From assembly GCA_028867075.1 (NCBI GenBank), contig JAGWGZ010000007.1, positions 1-41,136 of the forward strand: a stretch of 41,136 nt of DNA, read 5' to 3'. Position 1 is the first letter of the stretch. Each line of letters starts with the position of its first letter. Under the pieces are notes generated by a model. The model saw only the letters and a program-made list of their open reading frames with translations. It was not told the DNA's origin and made no database searches. This document shows, in pieces, positions 15,039-23,247 of this stretch. The position numbers and the translations under genes are program-made. Origin of the DNA: Nanobdellota archaeon. Its GTDB lineage: Archaea; Nanobdellota; Nanobdellia; Pacearchaeales; GW2011-AR1.

Positions 15039-16685
15039 TTATAGGTGGATTTTCTCAAGAATTTTATCGAAACTGACTTCCAAAATCGCCACAGGCATCC
15101 TTGCTTTCCAATTCTTTAATATCTTTGGATGAACTTCCCCGATATAACCAATTATTTCTTTTTCAATTGCGAAGGATGCAGCACGCCCGTTTATAATCCA
15201 GCCCGGTGTTTCTTTAGGCTCTTCAAACCTTATTTCAATGCCAAGCATCCTGAAGAGATAGGAAGCCGCTTGCCTGAGTTCTGTGAAATTTCCCGGTGAT
15301 ATTGCTATCGCTAGGTTTTCATGTTCATGCAGCATGTCATTCTTTATTGAGAAGACTTTTCCGATCTCAAATATCTTCTGAGGGAAATCATTGTTCACAT
15401 TCTCAGACAGAATTTTCATCAGGTAATGGGACAAATTTTCTCTGAGAATATTGTAATCTGTTTTTGAATTTTCCACTTCTATGATCTCTGGTTTAATTTT
15501 TTCGCCCATGTTTTCAAATTGCTCTCTTTTTGTTGTAAGATGGTAGTTTGATACTTCGAGCATGCCAAGTCCAGAGAGAATTTCAGCTGCCTTGCGCTTT
15601 ACAGATTCATGCGGGTTTTCTGCGCCAATGCTCGATATCGGCGGAATTTCGGGAATGAACTTATCGTAGCCATATGCGATTGCTATGTCTTCTCCAATAT
15701 CAACTTCATGCAGAATGTCAATCCTCCATGGCGGAATTTCTACGACGCCCTTTGAGTATCCATATCCCATCCTTTCGAGCAATTTTTTTATCTCCTCTTC
15801 TTTAAGATTTAATCCCAGGAGGGTATTTATCCTCGCAGAATTTATTTCCATCTTTTCTGTTTCAAGGTTTGGGGAGGGCTTCTTTTCTGAGCCGTGAGAC
15901 ATTTCAACTTCATGGATTGCCCCACCCATATCTGCGAACATCGATGCCAATATATTGATGCATTTGTCCAGCACCTTCCTGTCAAATCCAGAGCATTCCA
16001 CGAAGATATCCCGTGTTTTTTCAGTCACCCTACCTGTTGTTTTTGAGTTTATCACCGGAGGCATGCTGAGTATTTTATTTTCAGAATCAATGAATATCGG
16101 GAACTTTGTCTTCCCCGCCAGAAGATCAGCATATTCCTTTCCAGCAGGATGTCTCTGAAGTATTTCCAGTCCAGACATTTCGCGCTCTGATTCAAGAGGG
16201 ATGAATTTTATTTTATCAGGCTCAAGGGCAGTAAAATGAACCGGGAATTTTATTTCGTCCAGAGGGTATATCCCTATCGCGAATTTTTTTCTTTTTCGCC
16301 CCAGAGTGAGATGCAGTTTTTCCTGTATCTCTATTATCTCTTTTATCTTTTCAGAATTAAGTCTGAGCCCTTTTATAACTGCACATGATGTGTAAGGGCG
16401 TATCTCTTTGAGAGAGTCATTCACAATTACAGAGTATGTCTCTTTTGATCTTTTTATCCTGTATTTTTGCAACCCGGTTTTTCTGTCCAGGAATGCAAGA
16501 AGTGCTCTTTTGAGCCCATGATATGAAAGTAAGTCAGGGCGGTTCGGTGAAATCTCCACCTGAAGCTCGTCTTTAGTGAGTTTCTCTATCGGTGTTCCAA
16601 GCATTGTAATCTTTTCCTGCATTTTCTCATCTAGTTTCCCGATTTCTTTTTCAAACAATTTTCTGTTTATGTCTACTATTGCCAT
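15039..16685 (-). CDS. pheT: Phenylalanyl-tRNA synthetase beta subunit
   Basis: 548 aa, the archaeal-size PheRS beta chain. Recognisable parts are the N-terminal 'VEISPNRPDLLSYHGLKRAL', the B3/B4 region with TGRVTEKTRDIFVECSGFD, the B5 domain containing WRIDILHEVDIGEDIAIAYG, and the catalytic-like domain ending PVAILEVSFDKIL. It pairs with PheS as a heterotetramer. It starts 1 nt after the HIT gene and is the last gene of the pheS-initiated operon, so its expression depends on translation through four small genes. No FDX anticodon domain is present, as usual for archaea. Confidence 0.96.
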   Translation of the reverse strand: MAIVDINRKLFEKEIGKLDEKMQEKITMLGTPIEKLTKDELQVEISPNRPDLLSYHGLKRALLAFLDRKTGLQKYRIKRSKETYSVIVNDSLKEIRPYTSCAVIKGLRLNSEKIKEIIEIQEKLHLTLGRKRKKFAIGIYPLDEIKFPVHFTALEPDKIKFIPLESEREMSGLEILQRHPAGKEYADLLAGKTKFPIFIDSENKILSMPPVINSKTTGRVTEKTRDIFVECSGFDRKVLDKCINILASMFADMGGAIHEVEMSHGSEKKPSPNLETEKMEINSARINTLLGLNLKEEEIKKLLERMGYGYSKGVVEIPPWRIDILHEVDIGEDIAIAYGYDKFIPEIPPISSIGAENPHESVKRKAAEILSGLGMLEVSNYHLTTKREQFENMGEKIKPEIIEVENSKTDYNILRENLSHYLMKILSENVNNDFPQKIFEIGKVFSIKNDMLHEHENLAIAISPGNFTELRQAASYLFRMLGIEIRFEEPKETPGWIINGRAASFAIEKEIIGYIGEVHPKILKNWKARMPVAILEVSFDKILEKIHL

Positions 16686-16686
16686 T

Positions 16687-17073
16687 TTATTTTCTCAATT
16701 TGTCTGCTATTTCTTTTAATTCTCTTGGGTCCATCCGTCTTGCTCTTTTAGGATTTAATTCATCTGCCTTGTTTATCGGCACAAGATGAATATGAACGTG
16801 CGGGACACCAAATCCTTCTATTGCCATACCTATTCTCTTAGGTTTTAATTTTATTTTCATATCTTTTGAGAGATCTTTTGCTTTTAGCATGAGTTGGGAA
16901 TATTCATCATCGCTTAAATCGAACACATAGTCGTTGTGTTTTCGCGGTATTAATAGGACATGGCCTGGATTTATAGGATTCACGTCGAGTATTGCAATAT
17001 GGCTTTCATCTTCCCAGATTTTCACGCCAGGAATCTTTTCTTCTATTATTTTGCAGAAAATACAGTCTTTCAT
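16687..17073 (-). CDS. HIT family nucleotide-binding hydrolase
   Basis: 128 aa. The histidine-triad motif HVHIHLVP is at about residues 93-100. The N-terminus reads CIFCKIIEEKIPGVKIWEDE and the centre has PINPGHVLLIPRKH. The family hydrolyses nucleotide phosphoramidates and dinucleoside polyphosphates, or Ap4A-like by-products of aminoacyl-tRNA synthetases. A place between pheS and pheT suits removal of aminoacyl-adenylate side products, but this link is inference. The ATG directly follows the stop of the upstream MazG-like gene. Confidence 0.93.
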   Translation of the reverse strand: MKDCIFCKIIEEKIPGVKIWEDESHIAILDVNPINPGHVLLIPRKHNDYVFDLSDDEYSQLMLKAKDLSKDMKIKLKPKRIGMAIEGFGVPHVHIHLVPINKADELNPKRARRMDPRELKEIADKLRK

Positions 17074-17394
17074 TTAATACCTCCTTTTTCTTATTTCGTC
17101 CATTTTAATTTTAACAGCATCTTCTATATCTATGCTGAATCTCTTGGCAAGAATTAATATTGTAAATATCACATCTGCAAATTCTTTTTTGAGACTTTCT
17201 TCATCTGCTTTTTGTAACTTTTCCTTTCTTTGATATCCTTTATTCTTTAAGATTTCATCATACAACTCACCTAATTCTTCTATCACTTTGAGGCCCATAG
17301 CCATCGTTAACTCGCTTTTGTCTTTTTCCGAGTAATATTCTTCCAATCTTTTTATTTCCTCATTAATAAATTGGTTTATTTCTTTAATGTTCAT
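17074..17394 (-). CDS. MazG-like nucleotide pyrophosphohydrolase (second of two)
   Basis: 106 aa, all-alpha. The metal-binding pattern is visible: VIEELGELYDEI (ExxE-type) and, about 35 residues on, EFADVIFTILILAKRF (E..D). This is the arrangement of single-domain MazG/iMazG-type enzymes, which hydrolyse (d)NTPs to NMP plus pyrophosphate. Its ATG overlaps the stop of the other MazG-like gene by 4 nt. The two copies are only distantly similar, so they probably act on different nucleotides or as a heteromer. Confidence 0.82.
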   Translation of the reverse strand: MNIKEINQFINEEIKRLEEYYSEKDKSELTMAMGLKVIEELGELYDEILKNKGYQRKEKLQKADEESLKKEFADVIFTILILAKRFSIDIEDAVKIKMDEIRKRRY

Positions 17395-17762
17395 ATTGCA
17401 GTTTTGTCGTCATGGCCCCCTGCCAGTTTATTTGCATGTCCGACTTTTTTCATAACTCCCGAAGGCATTCTCTTTTCATATTCATCAAGTGTATTTTGCA
17501 GCGCTTTTTCAGAATTAATCCCCGCTTGATTTGCTATTTTTAAAAGAAGAAACATCGTGTCTCCAACATAATCAGAGACTTCATCTTTATGTTCGCCCAC
17601 AACTTTTCTTTGCTTTTCATCATCAATCCATTTTATCAAATTCCAGAATTCTCCGCCCTCTTCTGTTATGTTAAGCAGAAGGTCTTTTATATTCCAATTA
17701 TTCTTCCACCCTCTTGCAATATCAAATTCTTTTATCTTTTCCTGTGCATCTTTTATTTCCAT
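17391..17762 (-). CDS. MazG-like nucleotide pyrophosphohydrolase (first of two)
   Basis: 123 aa. NITEEGGEFWNLIKWID and the downstream DEVSDYVGDTMFLLLKIANQ give the EExxE plus ExxD metal-binding pattern of MazG. The sequence resembles short bacterial and archaeal MazG pyrophosphohydrolases (EIKDAQEKIKEFDIARGW at the start). Residues after about 95 (RMPSGVMKKVGHANKLAGGH) form a basic tail. It begins 1 nt after the ASCH gene and overlaps the second MazG-like gene. It probably sanitises non-canonical or damaged nucleotides. Confidence 0.88.
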   Translation of the reverse strand: MEIKDAQEKIKEFDIARGWKNNWNIKDLLLNITEEGGEFWNLIKWIDDEKQRKVVGEHKDEVSDYVGDTMFLLLKIANQAGINSEKALQNTLDEYEKRMPSGVMKKVGHANKLAGGHDDKTAI

Positions 17763-17763
17763 T

Positions 17764-18024
17764 TTATTCCAGCTGAATTATTTTCAATCCAAATTTATTT
17801 ATGTCTTCTTTAGTCCAATAATGCAACTTTTTAGTTGTCTCAATGTAACCCGCTTTCTTTATTATTTTGTTACTGGTCGGGTTGCCCGATTCATCGCGTT
17901 GGATTATTATCAATTTATCCCCTTCGTTAATCTCTTTGCTCCCTAATCTTACTTCAAACTTCTTTCGTCCCGATTTTACTAAATCAAATATTTCTTTATC
18001 TAAATGAATTGTTCGTTCCGCCAT
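17764..18024 (-). CDS. ASCH-domain (PUA-superfamily) small protein, DUF3850-like
   Basis: 86 aa single-domain protein. 'VKSGRKKFEVRLGSKEINEG', followed by DKLIII, is the ASCH signature: the helix ending in SGxKxxExR, then a strand after a GD-like turn. ASCH proteins bind RNA or act as small nucleases or cytidine-derivative amidohydrolases; DUF3850 members often accompany nucleotide metabolism. The ATG shares a base with the PheS stop (TAATG), so it is translationally coupled. No catalytic Lys/Thr/Glu set could be assigned with confidence. Confidence 0.8.
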   Translation of the reverse strand: MAERTIHLDKEIFDLVKSGRKKFEVRLGSKEINEGDKLIIIQRDESGNPTSNKIIKKAGYIETTKKLHYWTKEDINKFGLKIIQLE

Positions 18025-19535
18025 TATCCCTTCATCCAGAATTTAATTCTTCTTAGCATGCCGAGGTCATTTTTGTAGAGTTCACGGAGGTCCTTGATTT
18101 TGTAATAATCCATTATCATCCTGTCAAATCCAGGGCCCCATGCCAGAACCGGAATGTTCTCGCCCAAAAGGGGAATAACGACTTCAGGCCTGAATATCCC
18201 AGCTCCTCCGAGTTCAAACCAGATTTTTTTCTCAGGATGAAATACACGGATTTCCACGCTCGGCTCTGTGAACGGATAATAACATGGATAGAATTTTATC
18301 TTTTCAAATCCCATTTTTTTGAAGAATTCCTTCAGATATCCAAGTAGATGCCTGAAGTTTGCATCTTTGTCAATAACAATTCCTTCTGTCTGATTGAACT
18401 CAAATCCGTGGCTCCAGTCTGCCGTCTCGTTCCTGAAGACTTTTCCTATTGCGAAGAATTTTTTTGGCAGTTCATTCTTTTTTATCCCGGCGAGAGTCTG
18501 CGCTGATATGCAAGTAGTATGTGTCCTCAAAACTAATCTTCTTGCTTCATCTTCGCTCCAAGAATATTGCCACCCTTTGCTCCCATCGACTCCCTTCTCA
18601 TGACTTTCCTTAACTCTTTTCACAATTTCCCTGTCGGGAAGATGGGATTTTCGGTTTATGAAGAATGTGTCTGCCATTTCACGCGCGGGATGGTCCTGCG
18701 GCTGGAACAATGCATCGAAATTCCAGAATGAACTCATAACCAGGTTTCCGCTCATTTCTTCAAATCCCATCTCAGTCCATACTTTTCTTGCATAGTCTGT
18801 AGACTGGTTTACAAAATGCCTTTTTCCCCCGCTAATCTCAGGCACCGAAGATAAAACGTCATAAACTCTGAATCTTTTTCCTTTCCATAGCCTGTCTGAT
18901 TTTATCATCTCGGGAGTTATTTGCTCTATTAAATCTCCTGTCTTTATCCTTTGATTTGAAATTTCCCTGCCGCGCGGCGTGAGTTTTATCTTTATTTTCT
19001 TCTCTTCAATCACTTTTACTATGTCCCTCCTTTTTTGAAGTTCTTTAAATGTCTGGATTTGCTCCGAACTGATAGAATCCCATCTCAGTGGCAGGCTTTC
19101 TATAAAAATTTCTTCAGGCATCTTTCGTGATATCTCTTTATCACCAAGAATCAATCTCTTGTTTTCAATCTCAATAAGAGACTTTTTCTTCAGGCTTCCT
19201 ATAGATGCCCTAAATTCGTCTGCATTTAACCTACTCTGTTTTTCCGCATCTTCAATCAAGAGCATTCTCTTTTCACCGAGAAGGTCTATGAGCCTCCTTT
19301 CAGGGAGGCCTTTCTTCTTGTACAAAATTCCGTTTATCCCCAGAGTGATAATTTTCTCTTTTTCATATGAAAGCTCAACAAGCCCCTTATTCTTCAGGTA
19401 TTCAAGCGCCCGCATCACAGATGTTTTGTCAAGATTTGATTTTTTGCATATAGAAACTATATCCTTGTCTTCAATGAAGGGCAGAATCTTGAGTTCATGC
19501 GGGCTTAATGACTCAATTAGTTTCCGTTCATCCAT
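18024..19535 (-). CDS. pheS: Phenylalanyl-tRNA synthetase alpha subunit
   Basis: 503 aa. The N-terminal part (to about 200) holds winged-helix repeats typical of archaeal/eukaryotic PheS (LSPHELKILPFIEDKDIVSI; VMRALEYLKNKGLVEL). The catalytic domain shows NFDALFQPQDHPAREMADTF, VLRTHTTCISAQTL, GAGIFRPEVVIPLLG and PVLAWGPGFDRMIMDYYKIK. The track starts it at a TTG (19544). I start it at ATG 19535 (MDERKLIESL), because TTTATAAA at 19557-19564 then ends exactly 21 nt upstream. It leads the pheS-ASCH-MazG-MazG-HIT-pheT operon. Confidence 0.97.
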   Translation of the reverse strand: MDERKLIESLSPHELKILPFIEDKDIVSICKKSNLDKTSVMRALEYLKNKGLVELSYEKEKIITLGINGILYKKKGLPERRLIDLLGEKRMLLIEDAEKQSRLNADEFRASIGSLKKKSLIEIENKRLILGDKEISRKMPEEIFIESLPLRWDSISSEQIQTFKELQKRRDIVKVIEEKKIKIKLTPRGREISNQRIKTGDLIEQITPEMIKSDRLWKGKRFRVYDVLSSVPEISGGKRHFVNQSTDYARKVWTEMGFEEMSGNLVMSSFWNFDALFQPQDHPAREMADTFFINRKSHLPDREIVKRVKESHEKGVDGSKGWQYSWSEDEARRLVLRTHTTCISAQTLAGIKKNELPKKFFAIGKVFRNETADWSHGFEFNQTEGIVIDKDANFRHLLGYLKEFFKKMGFEKIKFYPCYYPFTEPSVEIRVFHPEKKIWFELGGAGIFRPEVVIPLLGENIPVLAWGPGFDRMIMDYYKIKDLRELYKNDLGMLRRIKFWMKG

Positions 19536-19556
19536 GCAAAGCAAAGAGTTTATTAT

Positions 19557-19564
19557 TTTATAAA
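19557..19564 (-). promoter_or_regulatory. TATA box for the pheS-pheT operon
   Basis: TTTATAAA on the minus strand with 21 nt to ATG 19535. It decides the PheS start. Confidence 0.75.
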
Positions 19565-19571
19565 TCTTTTA

Positions 19572-20021
19572 TCATACAGAATCCGCCGACATCCATGTCG
19601 TCATGCCAAGGACCAGTCCGAGGGATTTCAAATCCCGCGCGTCTCTTTTATTTTTATCATTTTCTGTTATAAACTTCATTCTCACCTTTTCTTTTGCACA
19701 GAGCATTATGTTCTGTCTTATCCTCCCGAGAATTTCTGCTTTTTCATTCCCGAATGAGTTTATGATTTCGTCAATGCATATTCCGATTCCCACATCGCTT
19801 TTTTTCGCCAATTTCACAATTACAGAATCAAGCCCAGAGTTTCTCTGCTTTTGGCCATCCTTCCTGTGCCTTTGTTTTATCAGCAGAATATTTATCTTTT
19901 CTTTTTCAAGGATTTTTCTGCTTAATTCATCATCGGAAGTTGTAAAAATAATACCCCTAATTTTTTCTTCCCGGATTGCCTTTCTTGCTTTCTCAAAATT
20001 ATTTTCCTCAAGAATCTTCAT
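19572..20021 (-). CDS. rnp3: RNase P protein component 3 (Rpp30)
   Basis: 149 aa TIM-barrel-like Rpp30, which pairs with Pop5 in archaeal RNase P and helps position the catalytic RNA on pre-tRNA. Diagnostic segments are QRNSGLDSVIVKLAKKSDVG-IGI, RIRQNIMLCAKEKVRMKFIT and NKRDARDLKSLGLVLGM, the conserved C-terminal half of the family. The N-terminal barrel part is short, making the protein smaller than typical (about 200 aa). Its ATG overlaps the stop of the membrane protein upstream (ATGA). Confidence 0.9.
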   Translation of the reverse strand: MKILEENNFEKARKAIREEKIRGIIFTTSDDELSRKILEKEKINILLIKQRHRKDGQKQRNSGLDSVIVKLAKKSDVGIGICIDEIINSFGNEKAEILGRIRQNIMLCAKEKVRMKFITENDKNKRDARDLKSLGLVLGMTTWMSADSV

Positions 20022-20824
20022 TTTTTGGTTTTTTTAGGCGGTGTTTTTGCAGGAGCAGCCTTTTGAACAGAAGATCTATCTTTAGAGAAGAGATTGTAAA
20101 TCTTGAACTCAACTTCAAAGAGTTTCATTATCAGTCCCGTTACGAGGAGGGCGGCACTCACCAGAATCATCCGTATGAATGTGGCTGTTGATTGTGAAAA
20201 GAACAGAGAGGCTGCGTCAGATATTAATTTATTATTCAGGATTGGTAGCAATTTGCTTATTCCAAGAATCGGAAGAGATGCGAGCACGACATTCCACCCA
20301 ATCACAAATGGAAAATTCCTCTTCTTTTCAACAAGGAAGAACAACGCTGCTGAAAGCCCCAGGACAGCTATAAGTGAATAGTAAAATATGCTTCTCCAGT
20401 AAAATTCTGCCTGGCGGGAGATTAGGAATGTCGGAGCCGGATATTTGCCGAAGCAATCCCAATAAGTGCAGCTATAACTTGCATTGTAAGCGTCACTGAC
20501 AAAGTTTGTTATGACTTCGCTTGCAAGCTGGGATGCGGATTCTCCACTGTTAACGCTTTGGCACGACAGCCTGAAAGTGTAATTCTGAAGAGTTGCCCTG
20601 TATTCCTGATTTGTAGCACAATAAAATTTCAGCATGTTCATGCCCGATTCAATCTGCTGCGTAATGTTTATCTGCTGGCCGGAAATCTGCCCTATGAAGC
20701 TAACAGCATTGCCCTCAATTGATTTGTATTGAAGAGAAGAAGAAAGGTCCCATGAAATTCCTGCAATAAGGAGGGAAACAAAAAGCAATACGCTGGACAG
20801 TACAATCAACAAACCTCTTATCAT
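20018..20824 (-). CDS. Four-helix membrane protein of unknown function
   Basis: 268 aa from ATG 20824 (the track's TTG at 20827 is rejected by promoter spacing). One N-terminal helix (GLLIVLSSVLLFVSLLIAGI), a 110-residue external loop with four Cys (FYCATNQ, RLSCQS, YSCTYWDCFG) and N-glycosylation-like NYT/NAS sites, then three helices (IFYYSLIAVLGLSAALFFLV; FVIGWNVVLASLPILGI; FIRMILVSAALLVTGLIM). It ends in a basic Ala/Pro/Lys cytoplasmic tail (KAAPAKTPPKKTKK). Coupled to Rpp30 translation, but no functional link is visible. Confidence 0.82.
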   Translation of the reverse strand: MIRGLLIVLSSVLLFVSLLIAGISWDLSSSLQYKSIEGNAVSFIGQISGQQINITQQIESGMNMLKFYCATNQEYRATLQNYTFRLSCQSVNSGESASQLASEVITNFVSDAYNASYSCTYWDCFGKYPAPTFLISRQAEFYWRSIFYYSLIAVLGLSAALFFLVEKKRNFPFVIGWNVVLASLPILGISKLLPILNNKLISDAASLFFSQSTATFIRMILVSAALLVTGLIMKLFEVEFKIYNLFSKDRSSVQKAAPAKTPPKKTKK

Positions 20825-20845
20825 CAATTAAATAGCTGATTTTGA

Positions 20846-20853
20846 TTTATAAA
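20846..20853 (-). promoter_or_regulatory. TATA box for the membrane protein-rnp3 operon
   Basis: TTTATAAA on the minus strand, 21 nt before ATG 20824. Confidence 0.72.
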
Positions 20854-20856
20854 CCA

Positions 20857-21741
20857 TTACATTTTTTTCAGTAAAGCAATTCTTTTTTCCAATGGCGGGT
20901 GCGTGGACGCAAGATTTTTAAGCGGACTTGTGAAAAACAAGGGAGCAATTGCCCTTGAGACTCTTTTCTCATTTTTTGCAGAATCTTCCTGGTTTTTTAT
21001 TTTCTCCAAGGCTCCAATCAGACCATTTGGATAGCGCGTGAATTTCACTGCTGATGCATCTGCAGTGTATTCCCTTTTTCTTGAGATTGCGAGCTGCACA
21101 AGCCCTACGACAATCGGGGCTATGATGGCAAGCACAATGCCGATTATTATGAATACTCCTTTGCTCCTGTCATTATCCCCTCCTCTGAGCCAAAAGCTTC
21201 TGAGGAATATCTCGGATATGATTGCAATTATTCCGACCATCACTGCAGCAAAAGTCATATATCTTATGTCATAGTTCGCTACATGAGATAACTCATGAGC
21301 CAAAACACCTTCCAATTCTCTTTTTTCAAGATTGTCAAGAGCTCCGCGAGTTACGCACACTACAGCATGTGCTGGGTCACGCCCGGATGCAAATGCATTT
21401 ATCTGTCGGGAATCCATCACATAAAGCTTTGGCATCGGCAGCCCGGATGCTATTGTAAGAGATTCAACAAGACTGTAAAACTGCCCATCTCTTTCCTTAT
21501 CAGCAGGCTTTGCGCCGACGCTTGTGAGTGCAATTCTGTCTGAATTGTAATAGTTTATCATGACATAAAATATGGAGAACATTATGGCAATAATCATTAT
21601 GAGGAAAAAGTATGAAGGGCTGAATGCGAATGATATTGCATATCCAAGGGCAATTATTACAACCAGTATTGAGAGCATCAGAAAAAAAGATTTGAGCTTG
21701 TTTCTTGAGATTTGGTCGCGGAAATCAACATGTTCTGGCAT
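20857..21741 (-). CDS. htpX: HtpX-like membrane zinc metalloprotease (M48)
   Basis: 294 aa. Two N-terminal helices (SFFLMLSILVVIIALGYAIS; YFFLIMIIAIMFSIFYVMIN) precede the zinc motif ELEGVLAHELSHVANYDIR (HExxH). Two more helices follow, then the third ligand region SRKREYTADASAVKFT, with the usual family segment MDSRQINAFASGRDPAHAVV. HtpX degrades misfolded membrane proteins on the cytoplasmic side. Length is standard. It shares a divergent promoter region with the PEBP gene. Confidence 0.95.
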   Translation of the reverse strand: MPEHVDFRDQISRNKLKSFFLMLSILVVIIALGYAISFAFSPSYFFLIMIIAIMFSIFYVMINYYNSDRIALTSVGAKPADKERDGQFYSLVESLTIASGLPMPKLYVMDSRQINAFASGRDPAHAVVCVTRGALDNLEKRELEGVLAHELSHVANYDIRYMTFAAVMVGIIAIISEIFLRSFWLRGGDNDRSKGVFIIIGIVLAIIAPIVVGLVQLAISRKREYTADASAVKFTRYPNGLIGALEKIKNQEDSAKNEKRVSRAIAPLFFTSPLKNLASTHPPLEKRIALLKKM

Positions 21742-21762
21742 GAAGTAGGAATCGCAAGAATA

Positions 21763-21770
21763 TTTATTAA
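21763..21770 (+). promoter_or_regulatory. TATA box between htpX and PEBP
   Basis: TTTATTAA with 21 nt to GTG 21792, which selects that start for PEBP. The same A/T block read on the other strand is 20-21 nt from the htpX ATG, so one element may serve both directions. Confidence 0.6.
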
Positions 21771-21791
21771 GTTTTGTGCATAGAATTTATT

Positions 21792-22223
21792 GTGGAAATA
21801 AGGAGCATTTTTCGCGATGGAGAAAGAATCCCCGAGAGGTATACTTGCGATGGCGATAATGTGAACCCGCTTTTGGAGTTTTCAGGAGTCCCTTCAGAAG
21901 CGAAAAGCCTTGTTTTGGTCATTGATGATCCGGATTCACCTTCACGGAACTTTGTCCATTGGGTAATGTGGAATATCCCTGCAAATACAAAGCGGATAAA
22001 TGAAGATTCTGCCCCAAGGGGGGCACGACAGGGAAGAAATGATTTTGGAAATTTAGGTTATGGTGGGCCATGCCCTCATGAAGGAAATCACAGATACCGG
22101 TTCAGATTGTTTGCACTTGATATTCTTCTTGACTTGCAGAATGGTTCAAAAGCAGACGTTGAAATGTCTATGAAAGAGCATATTCTTGCGCAGACTGTTC
22201 TCACAGGAACTTACTCAAGATAA
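21792..22223 (+). CDS. PEBP (YbhB/YbcL) family protein
   Basis: 143 aa from GTG 21792. The PEBP signature is complete: GERIPERYTCDGDNVNPLLE, LVLVIDDPDSP, FVHWVMWNIPA, GYGGPCPHEGNHRYRFRLFA. These residues build the phosphate/anion-binding pocket of the family. The molecular role in prokaryotes is not established. The track's TTG start adds seven residues with no family similarity, and the TATA spacing supports the GTG. The following zinc-binding gene begins 14 nt after its stop. Confidence 0.92.
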   Translation: MEIRSIFRDGERIPERYTCDGDNVNPLLEFSGVPSEAKSLVLVIDDPDSPSRNFVHWVMWNIPANTKRINEDSAPRGARQGRNDFGNLGYGGPCPHEGNHRYRFRLFALDILLDLQNGSKADVEMSMKEHILAQTVLTGTYSR

Positions 22224-22237
22224 TTTCTCTGAAACAA

Positions 22238-22438
22238 ATGGAAAACATTGATTCATGCCCGCTATGCCACAGTAAATTATCAGAAGAAGCAGCTGAAAAA
22301 GTCAGAGTATTTCTGTCAGAAACTTTTACTGACTTGGATAACCTGGATGAAAAGAAGAAACTGCACCATGAATCAATGAAAAAAGGAGAATGCATCATCT
22401 GCGGAGGGGATATCTTTGCGATGGGGGAGAAGAAGTGA
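22238..22438 (+). CDS. Small two-knuckle zinc-binding protein
   Basis: 66 aa. SCPLCHSKLSEEAAEK near the N-terminus and CIICGGDIFAMGEKK near the C-terminus would together bind one zinc, separated by a charged helical stretch (FTDLDNLDEKKKLHHESMKK). Not recognised as a named family. It is probably co-transcribed with the PEBP gene upstream. A role as an adapter or RNA/protein-binding finger is possible, but nothing decides it. Confidence 0.72.
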   Translation: MENIDSCPLCHSKLSEEAAEKVRVFLSETFTDLDNLDEKKKLHHESMKKGECIICGGDIFAMGEKK

Positions 22439-22482
22439 TTAAACAGTAGTATTAATGATATATTCTTTAGAGACAACTAATC

Positions 22483-22490
22483 TATAAATA
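22483..22490 (+). promoter_or_regulatory. TATA box for the class I methyltransferase
   Basis: TATAAATA with 21 nt to ATG 22512. Confidence 0.7.
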
Positions 22491-22511
22491 ATAGCTTTTC
22501 TTTTTCTTTTA

Positions 22512-23153
22512 ATGAGGGAATATCTGGAGCATAACCGAAGGACATATGATGCCCTTGCAGAAGAATACAAACATAATCTTGAGACTTATGCCGTTGCCGA
22601 CCAAAAGATACTTTTTCCATTTATTGGCTGTCTAAAAGCTCGTTTTAGCAATCCGCGTGTTTTAGAACTTGGCCCGGGATCAGGATTGGCATTGCAATAT
22701 TTCGCGAGAGAGGGATTTAATACGACTGCGATAGACATTTCGAGCGAAATTATAAAAGTAGCAGAGCAGGCATCTCCGAGTACACATTATCTGCTTGGAG
22801 ACTTTCTTGGATTTGATTTTGGGGGTTTAATCTTTGACGGAATTTTTGCAAAAGCGTTCATACACTTATTCCCGAAAGATGACGCAATGCTTGTATTTAG
22901 AAAGATCTTTGGTTTGCTAAGCAGAGGAGGTGTTGCATATCTGGCGACGACCCGCCATGAGGTATCCGAGGAAGGATTTTTCGAAAAGTCTGATTATCAA
23001 AGAAAGGAAAAGAGATTCAGGAGAAGGTGGGCGGAAGGCGATTTGTTGGAAGCGATAATCAATACAGGTTTTGATATCTATAATAGGTGGTATGATGATG
23101 AGCCTGATAAAGGCAAGAAATGGATTAATATCCTTGCTGTGAAACCTTTCTGA
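22512..23153 (+). CDS. Class I SAM-dependent methyltransferase
   Basis: 213 aa Rossmann-type methyltransferase. Motif I is VLELGPGSGLALQYFAREG, motif II FNTTAIDISSEIIKVAEQAS, the motif III region YLLGDFLGFDF and motif IV DGIFAKAFIHLFP, then a loop with GVAYLATTRHEVSEEGFFEK. The N-terminus (TYDALAEEYKHNLE) is that of UbiE/COQ5- or bioC-like small-molecule methyltransferases. The substrate is unknown. It is a single gene with its own promoter. Confidence 0.9.
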   Translation: MREYLEHNRRTYDALAEEYKHNLETYAVADQKILFPFIGCLKARFSNPRVLELGPGSGLALQYFAREGFNTTAIDISSEIIKVAEQASPSTHYLLGDFLGFDFGGLIFDGIFAKAFIHLFPKDDAMLVFRKIFGLLSRGGVAYLATTRHEVSEEGFFEKSDYQRKEKRFRRRWAEGDLLEAIINTGFDIYNRWYDDEPDKGKKWINILAVKPF

Positions 23154-23167
23154 TTTATCGCGTAAGT

Positions 23168-23175
23168 TTTATAAA
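23168..23175 (+). promoter_or_regulatory. TATA box for the leader ORF-eL41 unit
   Basis: TTTATAAA. Its 21-nt spacing points to the ATG at 23197 (leader ORF), not to the eL41 ATG 47 nt further on. Confidence 0.72.
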
Positions 23176-23196
23176 CCAAATTTCAACATTATTAAC

Positions 23197-23247
23197 ATGA
23201 AAGCAAATCAAGGATTTTCATTCATCTGTCACAGGAGTGCCAAATGA
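23197..23247 (+). CDS. Putative 16-aa leader peptide before eL41
   Basis: MKANQGFSFICHRSAK, 16 codons plus TGA. The ATG lies 21 nt after the TATA box, the spacing at which the other leaderless genes here begin. The stop overlaps the eL41 ATG (ATGA), and AGGAGTG just before serves as a Shine-Dalgarno for eL41. Translation of the leader could therefore couple to, or regulate, the ribosomal protein. It may also simply be a 5' leader with a chance ORF. Confidence 0.45.
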   Translation: MKANQGFSFICHRSAK

